Below are positions 54,250 to 62,481 of a stretch of DNA of 64,000 nt, piece after piece. How positions within the stretch are numbered: the stretch's first letter is position 1; every line of letters starts with the position of its first letter. The notes beneath the pieces were generated by a model that saw nothing but the letters and a program-made list of their open reading frames with translations, searched no databases and was not told the DNA's origin. The DNA is taken from assembly GCF_003071065.1 (NCBI RefSeq), contig NZ_QCXX01000002.1, positions 620,001-684,000 on the forward strand. Reading direction: 5' to 3'. The stretch comes from Sphingobacterium athyrii (lineage in GTDB: Bacteria; Bacteroidota; Bacteroidia; Sphingobacteriales; Sphingobacteriaceae). Position numbers and translations under genes: made by a program.

Positions 54250-54641
54250 AAACTACTGTGAACGCTGATATTGAATTTGCTTACCGTAAAATGCTTCAAA
54301 CCCTTCTTTCGATAGGATATCGTTTAAGTGCAATAGTGCTGTGTATATAGGTCTGGATCTTCATTTGTTGCTTCAGCTGGGTCCATTAATACCTTTATAA
54401 CTTCTAAGAATGTATCAGAAGGAAAGCCATGGTAAGAAGATGGCAAAGTCAAAATTTCCGTAAGCGTATTTGCTACCCAATGAGATCTTGTTGATCCGTC
54501 ATGGGTATAATCAGTTTCTGCGTCATGAAAAAATTGACTGATAATACTACTACTCCTATATGGAAAAAAATTACCAGATAACGGTTGGTTTCCACAAATG
54601 ATTTCTGACAACTGGGATACAGTACGGTTTTTAAACTTCAT
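54250..54641 (-). pseudogene. Frameshifted AbiJ-NTD-like protein
   Basis: The first frame (start at or near MKFKNRTVSQLSEIICGNQP) matches the N-terminal domain seen in AbiJ-like abortive infection proteins (AbiJ-NTD3 type): FPYRSSSIISQFF, YTHDGSTRSHWV, NTLTEIL. It stops at DLYTQHYCT (54324). A one-base shift at that point continues as ALLHLNDILSKEGFEAFYGK and ends at a TAG at 54250-54255, completing the domain. Thus the domain is whole apart from the frameshift, but no C-terminal effector remains. Confidence 0.6.
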
Positions 54642-54671
54642 TCTTAAGTTAATTATATGACATACGAACAA

Positions 54672-55040
54672 CTATAAAGCACAAAATTGTTCGTATGTCA
54701 TAAATATCGCCATTTTATATTCATTTGCAAATATTTACAGCTTTGGCATGCACTTAAATTTGAGAATTCTTTAAATATCACTTTAATAAATTAGAACAAA
54801 CCATATAAGATGAATGATTTTCCGTATTGTCATAGCAATCCATTTATTACACTATGCCAAAAATATATATTTTGGTGAATCCAGATTTACAGGTTATAAT
54901 TATCTTGATCCATTTCAATCAATTTTCTCTATAGCAACTAATAGCTGATTTATTTTGATACTAGAAAATTTCATTTGTTTGAAATTTAGAAGGCCAGAAC
55001 AACAGATTTAAATTGGAGGAAAAATTTCTTATTTTATTCT
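54672..55040. other. Spacer without recognised genes
   Basis: AT-rich, no convincing frame. Probably the promoter region of the AbiJ-like gene and the 3' end of the AAA/DUF4435 operon. Confidence 0.4.
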
Positions 55041-56054
55041 TCAATTTAAATTGTATTTTTTTATAAAATCTTGTATTTTTTTTTCTGTCAGCTTATATGT
55101 ATGTGAATTATAAAATTGAAAGTTTCTATATATATGTCCTTCGATGCTCTTGTTTTCGATAATACCGCTTTTATATTTTCGGGCTTCTTCTTTTTTGTGA
55201 GTCTCATGTAAACATTTCTGCTCTATTTCAAATAATTTTATTCTTTTTTCATTACTTACGATAGATCTCAAAAACATTAAAACTACATTACTTAAAATAA
55301 GGTGACCATTAGCATAGATATAGCAATTGTCACTTTCTATTCCTTTTTTCTGTAACCTACTCTTATAATCTTCAATTTTGTCTTGCAAGTGGGGAAATGC
55401 TTGTTCCAGCTGATTAAGCTTTAGGCGTACTCTTGTGTTTAAACATTCAAATGACGCATCGTAATTATTCTCAAAATCGTCTACGGTTAAAATTTTACAA
55501 ATTTCAACGAAGTTCTCAATACTAAAGTCTTCATGCTGTTTAATAGAATATAAATATATATTCCACACTAGTAAATCATATATAATATTGGAGTATCTAA
55601 TTAATAATTTCGCAAGATCAATTTTAATATCAGCTTTATTTAGGCAACCCACGCAAAAATTCAATAGGCTTTCATGATAACAGTATAGGTTTTCTATCGA
55701 ATAAGAATAAGTCTGAAAAACAAAATCAGAATTATTTATGATTGAAGAGTTCTCATTCAAATCAGGTATTAAAAAATCATAATCGCTATCTACACAGATT
55801 ATTAAGTTTTCGCCAAGATTATCTTTGAAATTTTTGAAAATATTCTGCTTTCCTTTTTCATAATGATCTTTATTAGGTAAGCTAAAATCAAATTCTACAT
55901 TCATTAAATTAAACCTACAAAATACCTGATTCCAATGAGTTATATCGGGATCAGACTCTACATAGACTTTAATCATCTTTTTACTATTAGATGGTTTTAA
56001 AGAATTTATAGCTGAAATAAAATTAGAAGTTAAATTTTCGATTAGTGAGGACAT
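55041..56054 (-). CDS. ariB: DUF4435 protein (AriB-like, putative TOPRIM nuclease)
   Basis: 337 residues. The TOPRIM-like acidic residues appear as KVYVESDPDITHWNQVF (Glu near residue 32) and NLIICVDSDYDFLIPDL (DxDxD near 87-91), followed by SYSIENLYCYHESL, typical of DUF4435. It lies 8 nt after the ATPase gene. The order ATPase then DUF4435 is that of the PARIS system, whose AriB is a tRNA-cutting TOPRIM effector released by AriA. Other ATPase/DUF4435 pairs exist, so exact subtype is open. Confidence 0.78.
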   Translation of the reverse strand: MSSLIENLTSNFISAINSLKPSNSKKMIKVYVESDPDITHWNQVFCRFNLMNVEFDFSLPNKDHYEKGKQNIFKNFKDNLGENLIICVDSDYDFLIPDLNENSSIINNSDFVFQTYSYSIENLYCYHESLLNFCVGCLNKADIKIDLAKLLIRYSNIIYDLLVWNIYLYSIKQHEDFSIENFVEICKILTVDDFENNYDASFECLNTRVRLKLNQLEQAFPHLQDKIEDYKSRLQKKGIESDNCYIYANGHLILSNVVLMFLRSIVSNEKRIKLFEIEQKCLHETHKKEEARKYKSGIIENKSIEGHIYRNFQFYNSHTYKLTEKKIQDFIKKYNLN

Positions 56055-56062
56055 TTTTAAAG

Positions 56063-57040
56063 CTAAGATAAAAGATCTTCAATGTTAACTACTTTATTCA
56101 TCCAGCCATCCATTATCATTGCTGGAGAATGAGTTGAAATAATTAATTGTGCATTAGGATTAAGTTCTCTAATTATTTGTATTAACTGTCGCTGCCAATC
56201 GAAATGTAAGGAAATTTCCGGCTCATCCAAAAATACAAGAGAATTTTTCGTATCCTGAATTAAGAACGTAATTAATATTAGTAGCAGCTGTTTTTCACCT
56301 GATGAAAGTTCATAAATAGACAAAATTTTCTCTTCATCAATTAGTTTAAACGAAATTTGATTATCCTCGTTATTGAGCTGTTTTTTTGTGGGTAAGAAAA
56401 GTTTATTTATATAAGTCTTAAATAAGTCCAATTTCTCGAAGTGATTCTTAGTCCTCCTTTTCTTTTCAGTAAGATAGGTGAACGCTTTTTTTGATATATC
56501 AAGTTGATAATTTATATATTTTTTTTGTAAAAAATATAGTTCTCTATCTAGTTCGGATTTTACATTGTCATCAAATATTTCGTCCTCAAAAACTGTATGG
56601 GAGTCGAATGTATTAATAATGTCTATTTCTATATTTTTCCTAAAATTATTAAAAAGTTCTTCATCCCAATTACTTGTAGTAATAGTGATTATCTTTTTAT
56701 AAAGTTTCTCTCGACTATCCTCATTTTTTAGAAATTGAGAAATAAATTCATAAAAATCTGCTTTTTTAAGAGATTCATTTGAATTTAAGTCTGAATTATG
56801 ATCAATTTTAGTGTAATAAAAATGACTATCCTGGTTAGTATAAATATCTATAGACTGAATATGATTAGATAGGAAATGAGATTTATCATTATTAAAATAA
56901 GAGGCAATACAATTTATAATCGTTGACTTTCCACTTCCATTGATACCAGAGAGAATATTTATGTCTTTGTTTAAATTCCAAACAACGTCATGTTTGCCCC
57001 AGAGCTTTGTTAGCTTAATTTGTTTAATGTAGTGTTCCAT
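56063..57040 (-). CDS. ariA: ABC-type AAA ATPase (AriA-like)
   Basis: 325 residues. Walker A ILSGINGSGKSTIINCI (about 30-46), ABC signature LSSGEKQLLL, Walker B SLVFLDEPEISLHFDW and H-loop LIISTHSPAMIMDGW. This is the AAA_21/AAA_15 OLD-like ATPase type that pairs with DUF4435. It seems shorter than the PARIS AriA I know. It likely forms the sensor scaffold for the DUF4435 protein encoded next. Confidence 0.82.
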   Translation of the reverse strand: MEHYIKQIKLTKLWGKHDVVWNLNKDINILSGINGSGKSTIINCIASYFNNDKSHFLSNHIQSIDIYTNQDSHFYYTKIDHNSDLNSNESLKKADFYEFISQFLKNEDSREKLYKKIITITTSNWDEELFNNFRKNIEIDIINTFDSHTVFEDEIFDDNVKSELDRELYFLQKKYINYQLDISKKAFTYLTEKKRRTKNHFEKLDLFKTYINKLFLPTKKQLNNEDNQISFKLIDEEKILSIYELSSGEKQLLLILITFLIQDTKNSLVFLDEPEISLHFDWQRQLIQIIRELNPNAQLIISTHSPAMIMDGWMNKVVNIEDLLS

Positions 57041-57316
57041 TAATTACTTAATAAATACGATCGCTATATAAAAGGTGAAGATACATCAAAGAACACAAAT
57101 CTTGAAATATATTTCAATTTATATTTGAATATAATTTGGGATACAGGGATCATTTACAAAGATTGTCAAACCGATTCCGATACTTCTAACCAATTCTAAA
57201 TTGAAATTAATTCACTTTGAATCGATATATCTTTTAACAAACATGTACGATACTAAAAAGGAGAATACAAAGCTGGAATAGAACATAAAATGCTTAAAAA
57301 CATATGACCACCTCAT
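57041..57316. other. Spacer with a membrane-gene remnant
   Basis: The last part (about 57241-57316, ATGCTTAAAAACATATGACC) resembles the 5' end of the membrane gene at 37955-38320 and of its decayed copy at 22734. It marks the edge of the repeated locus. Confidence 0.5.
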
Positions 57317-57850
57317 CTAATAACTTCCCTTACTCGGTATCACATGCCGCACACCACCTCTCGGATTTTCCATGTCGCCAATATAACGTGGGATCAAGTG
57401 GCAATGAAAATGGAAGACCGTTTGGCCAGCAGATTCACCACAGTTCATGCCGATGTTGTAGCCATCTGGTGCGAACTCAGATTCTACCAAGGATCGGGCT
57501 AGGCCGATCGCATTATCTAAGTCAGCTTTTTCATCGGGAGTGAGCTCAAAATAATCAGTACGAAGTGCTTTGCTAATAATTAATGTATGACCAGGGCTAA
57601 CTGGAAAGCCATCTCGGATCAAGAAGAAATGTTGTGTTTCTCCGATTTGTTTGTCGGTTGGTAGTTCTAAAAAGTTTTTTATACTGCTCATGGCTAAATT
57701 TCTCTAGGGGTCTTTCTGTTATCAAATAGAGTAGATGGTTGATCAATAATAATTCTAGTATTATTTTGTACCAACTAATCCTGCCTTTTTTAATGATTCG
57801 TCAATTATATTCATCAACAATTCTATATTCGAAGCAATTTCTTCCTTTGG
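57300..57850. repeat. R3 repeat, right copy
   Basis: Second copy of the HIT/exported-protein segment at 38295-38876. This locus is complete: the exported-protein gene is intact here. Confidence 0.9.
57317..57691 (-). CDS. HIT-family protein, copy C
   Basis: 124 residues, over 95% identical by eye to 38321-38695, with triad HFHCHLIPRYIGD. Differences are few and conservative (KALRTDYFELTPDEKADLD against KALREDYFKLTTDEKADLD). It follows the exported-protein gene on the same strand and ends the operon. Confidence 0.9.
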   Translation of the reverse strand: MSSIKNFLELPTDKQIGETQHFFLIRDGFPVSPGHTLIISKALRTDYFELTPDEKADLDNAIGLARSLVESEFAPDGYNIGMNCGESAGQTVFHFHCHLIPRYIGDMENPRGGVRHVIPSKGSY

Positions 57851-58363
57851 AACCATCATAGGCTTGATATCACTTCTTGGAAAATCAACTTTATCAACAA
57901 ATTCGGGTAAGAGGATTTTTATTTGATCATCATTCAGGTTCCCATAATCCAGGAAAGTCCAGTTTTTAGACTTTGGCTCCTTGATCGCCATTAAAGTCGC
58001 ATATGCTATCATTTTTTTGGTCGAGTCGGGTATACTCATAACGATTAATTGAGGAAAGAAAGAATACTCGATATTATCTAGCGTATAAATATCTAGATCA
58101 ACGTAATTGATAACCGAGTCTATTTTAATCTCTTGTGTTTGCAATTGTGCTAACGCACCACTGATAAGATCCAAAGCGGCTTCTCTGCCACCCATTTGTT
58201 TGACCAATCGCGGTGAAGTGAGGTTTACAGTAGCCTGAGCGTCGTGTGCGGTTGATGCAGTCGTCATCTTTGCCAGTGCGTTTTTTAGCTCCGGATCTTT
58301 CTGAGCATAACTATGCGTAAAATTAGCAATGATGGCGATTACAATTAATAAAAAGGATCTCAT
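57761..58363 (-). CDS. Exported hypothetical protein
   Basis: 200 residues. Signal peptide MRSFLLIVIAIIANFTHSYAQ. The mature helical part starts DPELKNALAKMTTASTAHDA and resembles small exported NTF2-like or DUF-type proteins in general shape only. The C-terminal coding end also occurs as a remnant at 38770-38876. The start lies 14 nt after the HNH gene stop. Confidence 0.65.
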   Translation of the reverse strand: MRSFLLIVIAIIANFTHSYAQKDPELKNALAKMTTASTAHDAQATVNLTSPRLVKQMGGREAALDLISGALAQLQTQEIKIDSVINYVDLDIYTLDNIEYSFFPQLIVMSIPDSTKKMIAYATLMAIKEPKSKNWTFLDYGNLNDDQIKILLPEFVDKVDFPRSDIKPMMVPKEEIASNIELLMNIIDESLKKAGLVGTK

Positions 58364-58377
58364 GGCGTTTTATTTTT

Positions 58378-59403
58378 CTAAAAATTTCCTAGCAATTCAA
58401 TCCGTGGCTGCCATTCATGAATCGAGTTGGAGAGCGCCAGATTGTATTGCGCTTGCAGAAAGATACGTCTTTTTTCTTTTGTTTTTCCCGTTTGATTGAT
58501 GATTGTTTCCGCTAATGGATGCTTACTTTCAATATAAAACTCGTTCCGGTTATATAGTCGTTCTAGGTAACGGCGATGCGGCACCCTTGTACTTTTATCG
58601 CTATTGATCTTTGGATCTGCCAATACGAGGTTCCAAACGCCGTTAATATTTACTTCCTCTGCTGTATGTGCTCGCTTGTTGAGATGGGGGAGGAAGTGAT
58701 CCACTTCACAAATATTATCTGATCCTTTGTTTACAAAAATATCTCGATAGGAATAGAAACATTTCCCTTTTTGGTAACCATTTAAAGCATCTCTTACCGA
58801 AGTAATATTAATCCTTCGCATGAATGAATCGATGAATAATTCCTGTTTTAGAGAATCGTGTTTGACTTCTAATAGGTTAGGGTTTATTTGGAGGTTCCAG
58901 GCTGTTTCAACCAGGTTCCATCTGGCGTCAACTTCTTGTTCTAAATTAATGAATTGAAGGGTCTCTTTCAGCTTGAAGATGCTGTCCGTAAGAATGATTT
59001 CTTTCTTGCCATCTCCATAGCTTTTTTGATAAAATGGATCTTTGATAATGTCTCCATTTACATTTTGAAATGCGTCCACTACGTTGACAAAACCGAGTTT
59101 GACCGTCGATTGGATCAACTGATCCTCAGAAATCCTAGCAGCCACAAAATCACGGCAGGTGTTTAAAAATTTGCTTGATGTTGAGTTTCCTTGCTTATCA
59201 CTCTTCCGAAGATGCTCAACAACATTCCTCGAGAAGGGCGCTGCTAAATCTTCTAAAGACAACGACGATTTGCCAGATGGCAATAGCTCGATCATAGCCT
59301 TGGCGAAAGCAAACTTATAGGTAGCTGAGTTTTTGCCAAACAAAATAATGGCTCGCCATTGCGATTCAAGGCTGGGATCGTTTATCTGAAATGTTGTAGC
59401 CAT
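58378..59403 (-). CDS. HNH endonuclease-like protein
   Basis: 341 residues. The C-terminal third carries an HNH core: KGKCFYSYRDIF, CEVDHFLPHL (about residue 235) and NGVWNLVLADPKINSDKS; the usual CxxC zinc knuckle at the first position is degraded to CFYS. The N-terminal 200 residues are helical with no recognised domain. It is co-oriented with, and 38 nt after, the small paralogous proteins, so it is probably the second nuclease of the SRA-HNH operon. Confidence 0.82.
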   Translation of the reverse strand: MATTFQINDPSLESQWRAIILFGKNSATYKFAFAKAMIELLPSGKSSLSLEDLAAPFSRNVVEHLRKSDKQGNSTSSKFLNTCRDFVAARISEDQLIQSTVKLGFVNVVDAFQNVNGDIIKDPFYQKSYGDGKKEIILTDSIFKLKETLQFINLEQEVDARWNLVETAWNLQINPNLLEVKHDSLKQELFIDSFMRRINITSVRDALNGYQKGKCFYSYRDIFVNKGSDNICEVDHFLPHLNKRAHTAEEVNINGVWNLVLADPKINSDKSTRVPHRRYLERLYNRNEFYIESKHPLAETIINQTGKTKEKRRIFLQAQYNLALSNSIHEWQPRIELLGNF

Positions 59404-59441
59404 TGGGTTAAATGCTTTAAAAGTTTATCGATTTTGTAAGC

Positions 59442-59795
59442 CTAACCCTCAATATGGTCTTTCAATTCTTCTTTCAGTCGATAGAATAATTCTAACTCAT
59501 ACTTTAGCTGATCTTCTTCCGAAATAACTTGAGGTAAGCGAGGTTTCGAGGGATCGAATGGACCTTTTACAATTTCTAAAGTGATTATGTCTCCGAGATT
59601 AAGTGTTGTTTTTAGCCAATCAACATGACTGTCTGCATCCGAATCTAGACCGCCTACATGGAAACCAAATGCATCATTGCTGCCTCGTCTACGAGCGAAA
59701 GCAGCCATCGCATGCAATACATAGTGGGATTCGTTAAATCCTGCCCTTGTAATCTGTTCCCCATTTATTTTAATATTGATACCTATATTGTCCAT
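59442..59795 (-). CDS. Small paralogous protein b of the SRA-HNH operon
   Basis: 117 residues: INIKINGEQITRAGFNESHY, then a glycine-containing GFHVGGLDSDADSHVDW and LNLGDIITLEIVKGPFDPSK; an acidic/Leu-rich C-terminal helix follows. About 35-40% identical by eye to the neighbour at 59800-60153. No known domain recognised. The paired layout suggests a heterodimer or an inhibitor pair. Confidence 0.7.
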   Translation of the reverse strand: MDNIGINIKINGEQITRAGFNESHYVLHAMAAFARRRGSNDAFGFHVGGLDSDADSHVDWLKTTLNLGDIITLEIVKGPFDPSKPRLPQVISEEDQLKYELELFYRLKEELKDHIEG

Positions 59796-59799
59796 AAAC

Positions 59800-60153
59800 T
59801 TATTTGATGTGGTCTTTAAGTTTTTCTTTTAAAAGGTGATAGTGTTCCAGTTTACTTTTTATTCTGGCCTCCTGGTCTATATCACTTTTGGTTCTAGTTT
59901 GGGGATCATCAAAAGGGGGCTCAATCACCTCAAATGTAACTGTATCACCTTCTTTAAGTTCGGTTCCGTACCAATAAACGTTGTCGTCCTGTTCATTATC
60001 CATTCCGCTTACATTAAGTGTGAACTCCTTACTTCCGTTATTTCGTTCCACAAAGGTTACATTCCCAACTAATACATAGTCATCCTTGTCAAACCCAGCA
60101 TTTGTGACTGGATTTCCATTGACTTTTACTTTAAGTCCTAGTTTCTTATCCAT
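59800..60153 (-). CDS. Small paralogous protein a of the SRA-HNH operon
   Basis: 117 residues: LGLKVKVNGNPVTNAGFDKD, FTLNVSGMDNEQDDNVYWYG, LKEGDTVTFEVIEPPFDDPQ and a helical end HYHLLKEKLKDHIK. Same length and pattern as the next gene, from which it is separated by 4 nt, so the two arose by tandem duplication. Function unknown. Confidence 0.7.
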   Translation of the reverse strand: MDKKLGLKVKVNGNPVTNAGFDKDDYVLVGNVTFVERNNGSKEFTLNVSGMDNEQDDNVYWYGTELKEGDTVTFEVIEPPFDDPQTRTKSDIDQEARIKSKLEHYHLLKEKLKDHIK

Positions 60154-60161
60154 AATTACTT

Positions 60162-60620
60162 TTATAACACTTCCGCTTCGCCAATAACGTTGGGACCTTC
60201 ATGTAGCCACCATTTTCGGCCTTTTGTCAAATATTGCTCTAGCTCTTTTACAAGGAGAAAGCGAACAGTAGCAATCCTTTCTTCACCAGGCATTAATTTC
60301 TCACCTTCAAAATTTATATCACCTATATAAGTCCGCAATAACTTTCCCTCAGCTGTATATTCAAACACGTGATTGGGTCGATAACCTGAGATGATACCTG
60401 TTTTTCGGCCGCCGTTTTCAGTAGGTGTTAACTTTATCCTTGCCTTGACTATAAACAATCCATTTTCATTTATAAGCTCTTTTACACTTGCAAGGGTGTA
60501 TTTGTCATATGCCATCACATCGAAGACCTTTGAGTCACCACTATCTAACCAACGCTTATATATAAGTTTGCCATTCATGAACAAGCAAAGTTCATTTTCT
60601 GAAAAATCTTTAAATATCAT
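60162..60620 (-). CDS. EF-Tu domain 3-like protein without GTPase domain
   Basis: 152 residues. From about residue 55, VKARIKLTPTENGGRKTGII, SGYRPNHVFEY, LMPGEERIATVRFLLVKEL and WWLHEGPNVIGEAEV follow the C-terminal domain of elongation factor Tu (LTKEEGGRHTPF, FSGYRPQFYF, MPGDN, AIREGGRTVGAGVV). The G domain and its GxxxxGK motif are absent and the N-terminal 50 residues are unique. It is 8 nt upstream of the paralogue pair. Its 5' end also occurs as a remnant at 22845-22912. Binding partner unknown. Confidence 0.75.
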   Translation of the reverse strand: MIFKDFSENELCLFMNGKLIYKRWLDSGDSKVFDVMAYDKYTLASVKELINENGLFIVKARIKLTPTENGGRKTGIISGYRPNHVFEYTAEGKLLRTYIGDINFEGEKLMPGEERIATVRFLLVKELEQYLTKGRKWWLHEGPNVIGEAEVL

Positions 60621-60675
60621 TTTGTGCGTTCTTATGCCTAGTATCTGGGATTATTTCTAAAACTCTTTACTATTT

Positions 60676-61071
60676 CTAGCCTTCAAATTTTTCAATTAAT
60701 TCTTTCGCAATCGGAACATCCGCAGGAGCGAGTTTCCAGTTTATTAGATCGCTGACCTTTACCCATTCAAGTTGATCATGGTCAGTAGATTCAGATGGAA
60801 TATTTTCAGTTTCACATATGAAAGAAATCAATTCTATAGCGCCTTTATCGTAATGATGTACAGTATCGAAAAAATGCTGTTTAATTTCGACCTTCAAGTT
60901 GAGTTCTTCAATCAGTTCACGAAGTAAAGATTCTTCGTAAGACTCTGCTTCCTCAACCTTTCCGCCCGGAAACTCCCAATAGCCACCTAAAGATTTTTCT
61001 GGTTTCCGTCGACAAATCAGAACGAGATCATCTTTGAATATAATTCCGCAAACTACTTTAATGATAGCCAT
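60676..61071 (-). CDS. Nudix hydrolase of the SRA-HNH operon
   Basis: 131 residues with a complete Nudix box: WEFPGGKVEEAESYEESLLR then ELIEELNLKVE. Start MAIIKVVCGIIFKDDLVLICRR is MutT-like. It overlaps the end of the SRA-HNH gene by 14 nt, so both are made from one transcript. Possible role: cleansing nucleotides, or limiting a modified nucleotide pool linked to the modified-base restriction; that is inference. Not closely related to the R1 Nudix copies. Confidence 0.88.
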   Translation of the reverse strand: MAIIKVVCGIIFKDDLVLICRRKPEKSLGGYWEFPGGKVEEAESYEESLLRELIEELNLKVEIKQHFFDTVHHYDKGAIELISFICETENIPSESTDHDQLEWVKVSDLINWKLAPADVPIAKELIEKFEG

Positions 61072-61939
61072 GTGATTCTCTATGATATTTAAGATTCTTG
61101 TTATTTAATTTGTGTGACGGATGTAAGAACAACTTACCAGTAACTTCGCCAATCAATTCTAAGTCATCTTTGATGGAGAAGCTACCACGATCAAACATAA
61201 CATGGTGATTAGGACAAAGACATAGAAGATTGTCTGAGCTATCATGCCCATTATGCGGAGTTCCAAGAGGTTTAATATGTGCACCCTCAGCATAATGACC
61301 TGATTTGGTTGGCAAAGCAAATTGGCAAACTTGACATTTAAAATCATAAAGTTTTTTAATATCGTGCGCCACTTTTGTATCTCTGATAACTCTTAACACT
61401 GCGCCTGTCTTTCTTTCAGCGGCTTTGTTAGTGATCTTAAGTTCAATTTGCTCGGGTGTTCTTTTGAGCAAATTGTTTCCCATATAAAGAAGCTTAAATC
61501 GACATATTTTAAATCCACTTTTGCCGATTTCTTCCCATGAATCTACAACACTATACAAGCCTCCATATGTATATCCTTTCTCAGGGGAATAAGGTGACTT
61601 GTGCGTATGTCCTCGAATAACGCGGACAGGAAGACCTTCATCCTGACTCTTTCGTAGACCAGCATTGCCTCGGTTACTCCATGATTGATCTTCGATTTGC
61701 TTTCCGGTATTAGGATCATTTCCACCTGCACCGGTATAGATGATTTCTTCTCCATTGTCTTCATCATCTTCATATCCACCAGACAAGACAATTGCTGATG
61801 TACCAGTAGTGCCATTCCCATCGATTCCTGCTCCCCAATTTCGATGAAAACTTGAAGGCATCATTTCTTTTCTGCCCTCAAACCAATGCCCTTCTGGTAT
61901 ATCCTGAATCTCTCCGAAAATGATAGGTCTCGTTGCCAT
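61058..61939 (-). CDS. SRA (SAD/YDG)-HNH endonuclease, modification-dependent restriction
   Basis: 293 residues. SRA domain (about 1-150): FGEIQDIPEGHWFEGRKEMM, AIVLSGGYEDDEDNGEEIIY, TGAGGNDPNTGKQIEDQSW, YGGLYSVVDSWEEIGKSGF. HNH domain (about 195-270): CQVCQFALPTKSGHYAEGAH, CLCPNHHVMFDRG. SRA domains recognise methylated or hydroxymethylated cytosine, so this is a type IV-like nuclease cutting modified phage DNA. It follows the XRE gene by 26 nt. Confidence 0.93.
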   Translation of the reverse strand: MATRPIIFGEIQDIPEGHWFEGRKEMMPSSFHRNWGAGIDGNGTTGTSAIVLSGGYEDDEDNGEEIIYTGAGGNDPNTGKQIEDQSWSNRGNAGLRKSQDEGLPVRVIRGHTHKSPYSPEKGYTYGGLYSVVDSWEEIGKSGFKICRFKLLYMGNNLLKRTPEQIELKITNKAAERKTGAVLRVIRDTKVAHDIKKLYDFKCQVCQFALPTKSGHYAEGAHIKPLGTPHNGHDSSDNLLCLCPNHHVMFDRGSFSIKDDLELIGEVTGKLFLHPSHKLNNKNLKYHRESHGYH

Positions 61940-61965
61940 AATTTAATTTTGTTATTTCGAACTCC

Positions 61966-62481
61966 CTATTTTTTCAATATGTAAGTGTTTTTATTGCCGG
62001 TTTTGCTTTCGACCTCTACAATATTATCTGCTGCTAAGTTTCTCATGACACCTGAAACCTCAGTTGAAGTAACTTCCCCTTTTTTGATAACCTTTTTTCT
62101 TACTAATTCCTCGATAATATCATTTGTGGTTAAGCCGTCTGAAATATATTCGGTTAGAATTATATGTTTGCGAATTTCCTTAGTAAGCTTAATTCTTTTA
62201 AGACTTTCATTTGAAAGTTTATTTAGAGGCTCTAAAATGATATTGGCTTGTTTTAAATTCGCCAGGGGATAATTAACCGATTTGGCGTATTCCACATAGT
62301 AATCGATATTTGTTACTTCTCCCTTTTCAATATCTATCAAAGTATTTATAGGAATACCTGTCATTTCCTTTATGTCTTTAAGGGTATATCCATGGTCTAT
62401 TCTATGGCTCCTTAAATTCTTACCAATAAAAACTCTATAATCAGGAGATTTTATCCTTTCAGATCTCTTCTCGTTACTCAT
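61966..62481 (-). CDS. XRE-family transcription regulator of the SRA-HNH operon
   Basis: 171 residues. HTH (about 12-65): FIGKNLRSHRIDHGYTLKDI, KEMTGIPINTLIDIEKG. The C-terminal part (about 110-171) looks like a winged helix ending NIVEVESKTGNKNTYILKK. First gene of the operon, probable autorepressor. Transcription runs leftward through to the HIT gene at 57317. Confidence 0.8.
   Translation of the reverse strand: MSNEKRSERIKSPDYRVFIGKNLRSHRIDHGYTLKDIKEMTGIPINTLIDIEKGEVTNIDYYVEYAKSVNYPLANLKQANIILEPLNKLSNESLKRIKLTKEIRKHIILTEYISDGLTTNDIIEELVRKKVIKKGEVTSTEVSGVMRNLAADNIVEVESKTGNKNTYILKK

Noticed and set aside
57304..57543. Plus-strand frame antisense to HIT copy C (also 38294-38506)
   Set aside because: The HIT gene on the minus strand is certain and the plus frames are shadows.
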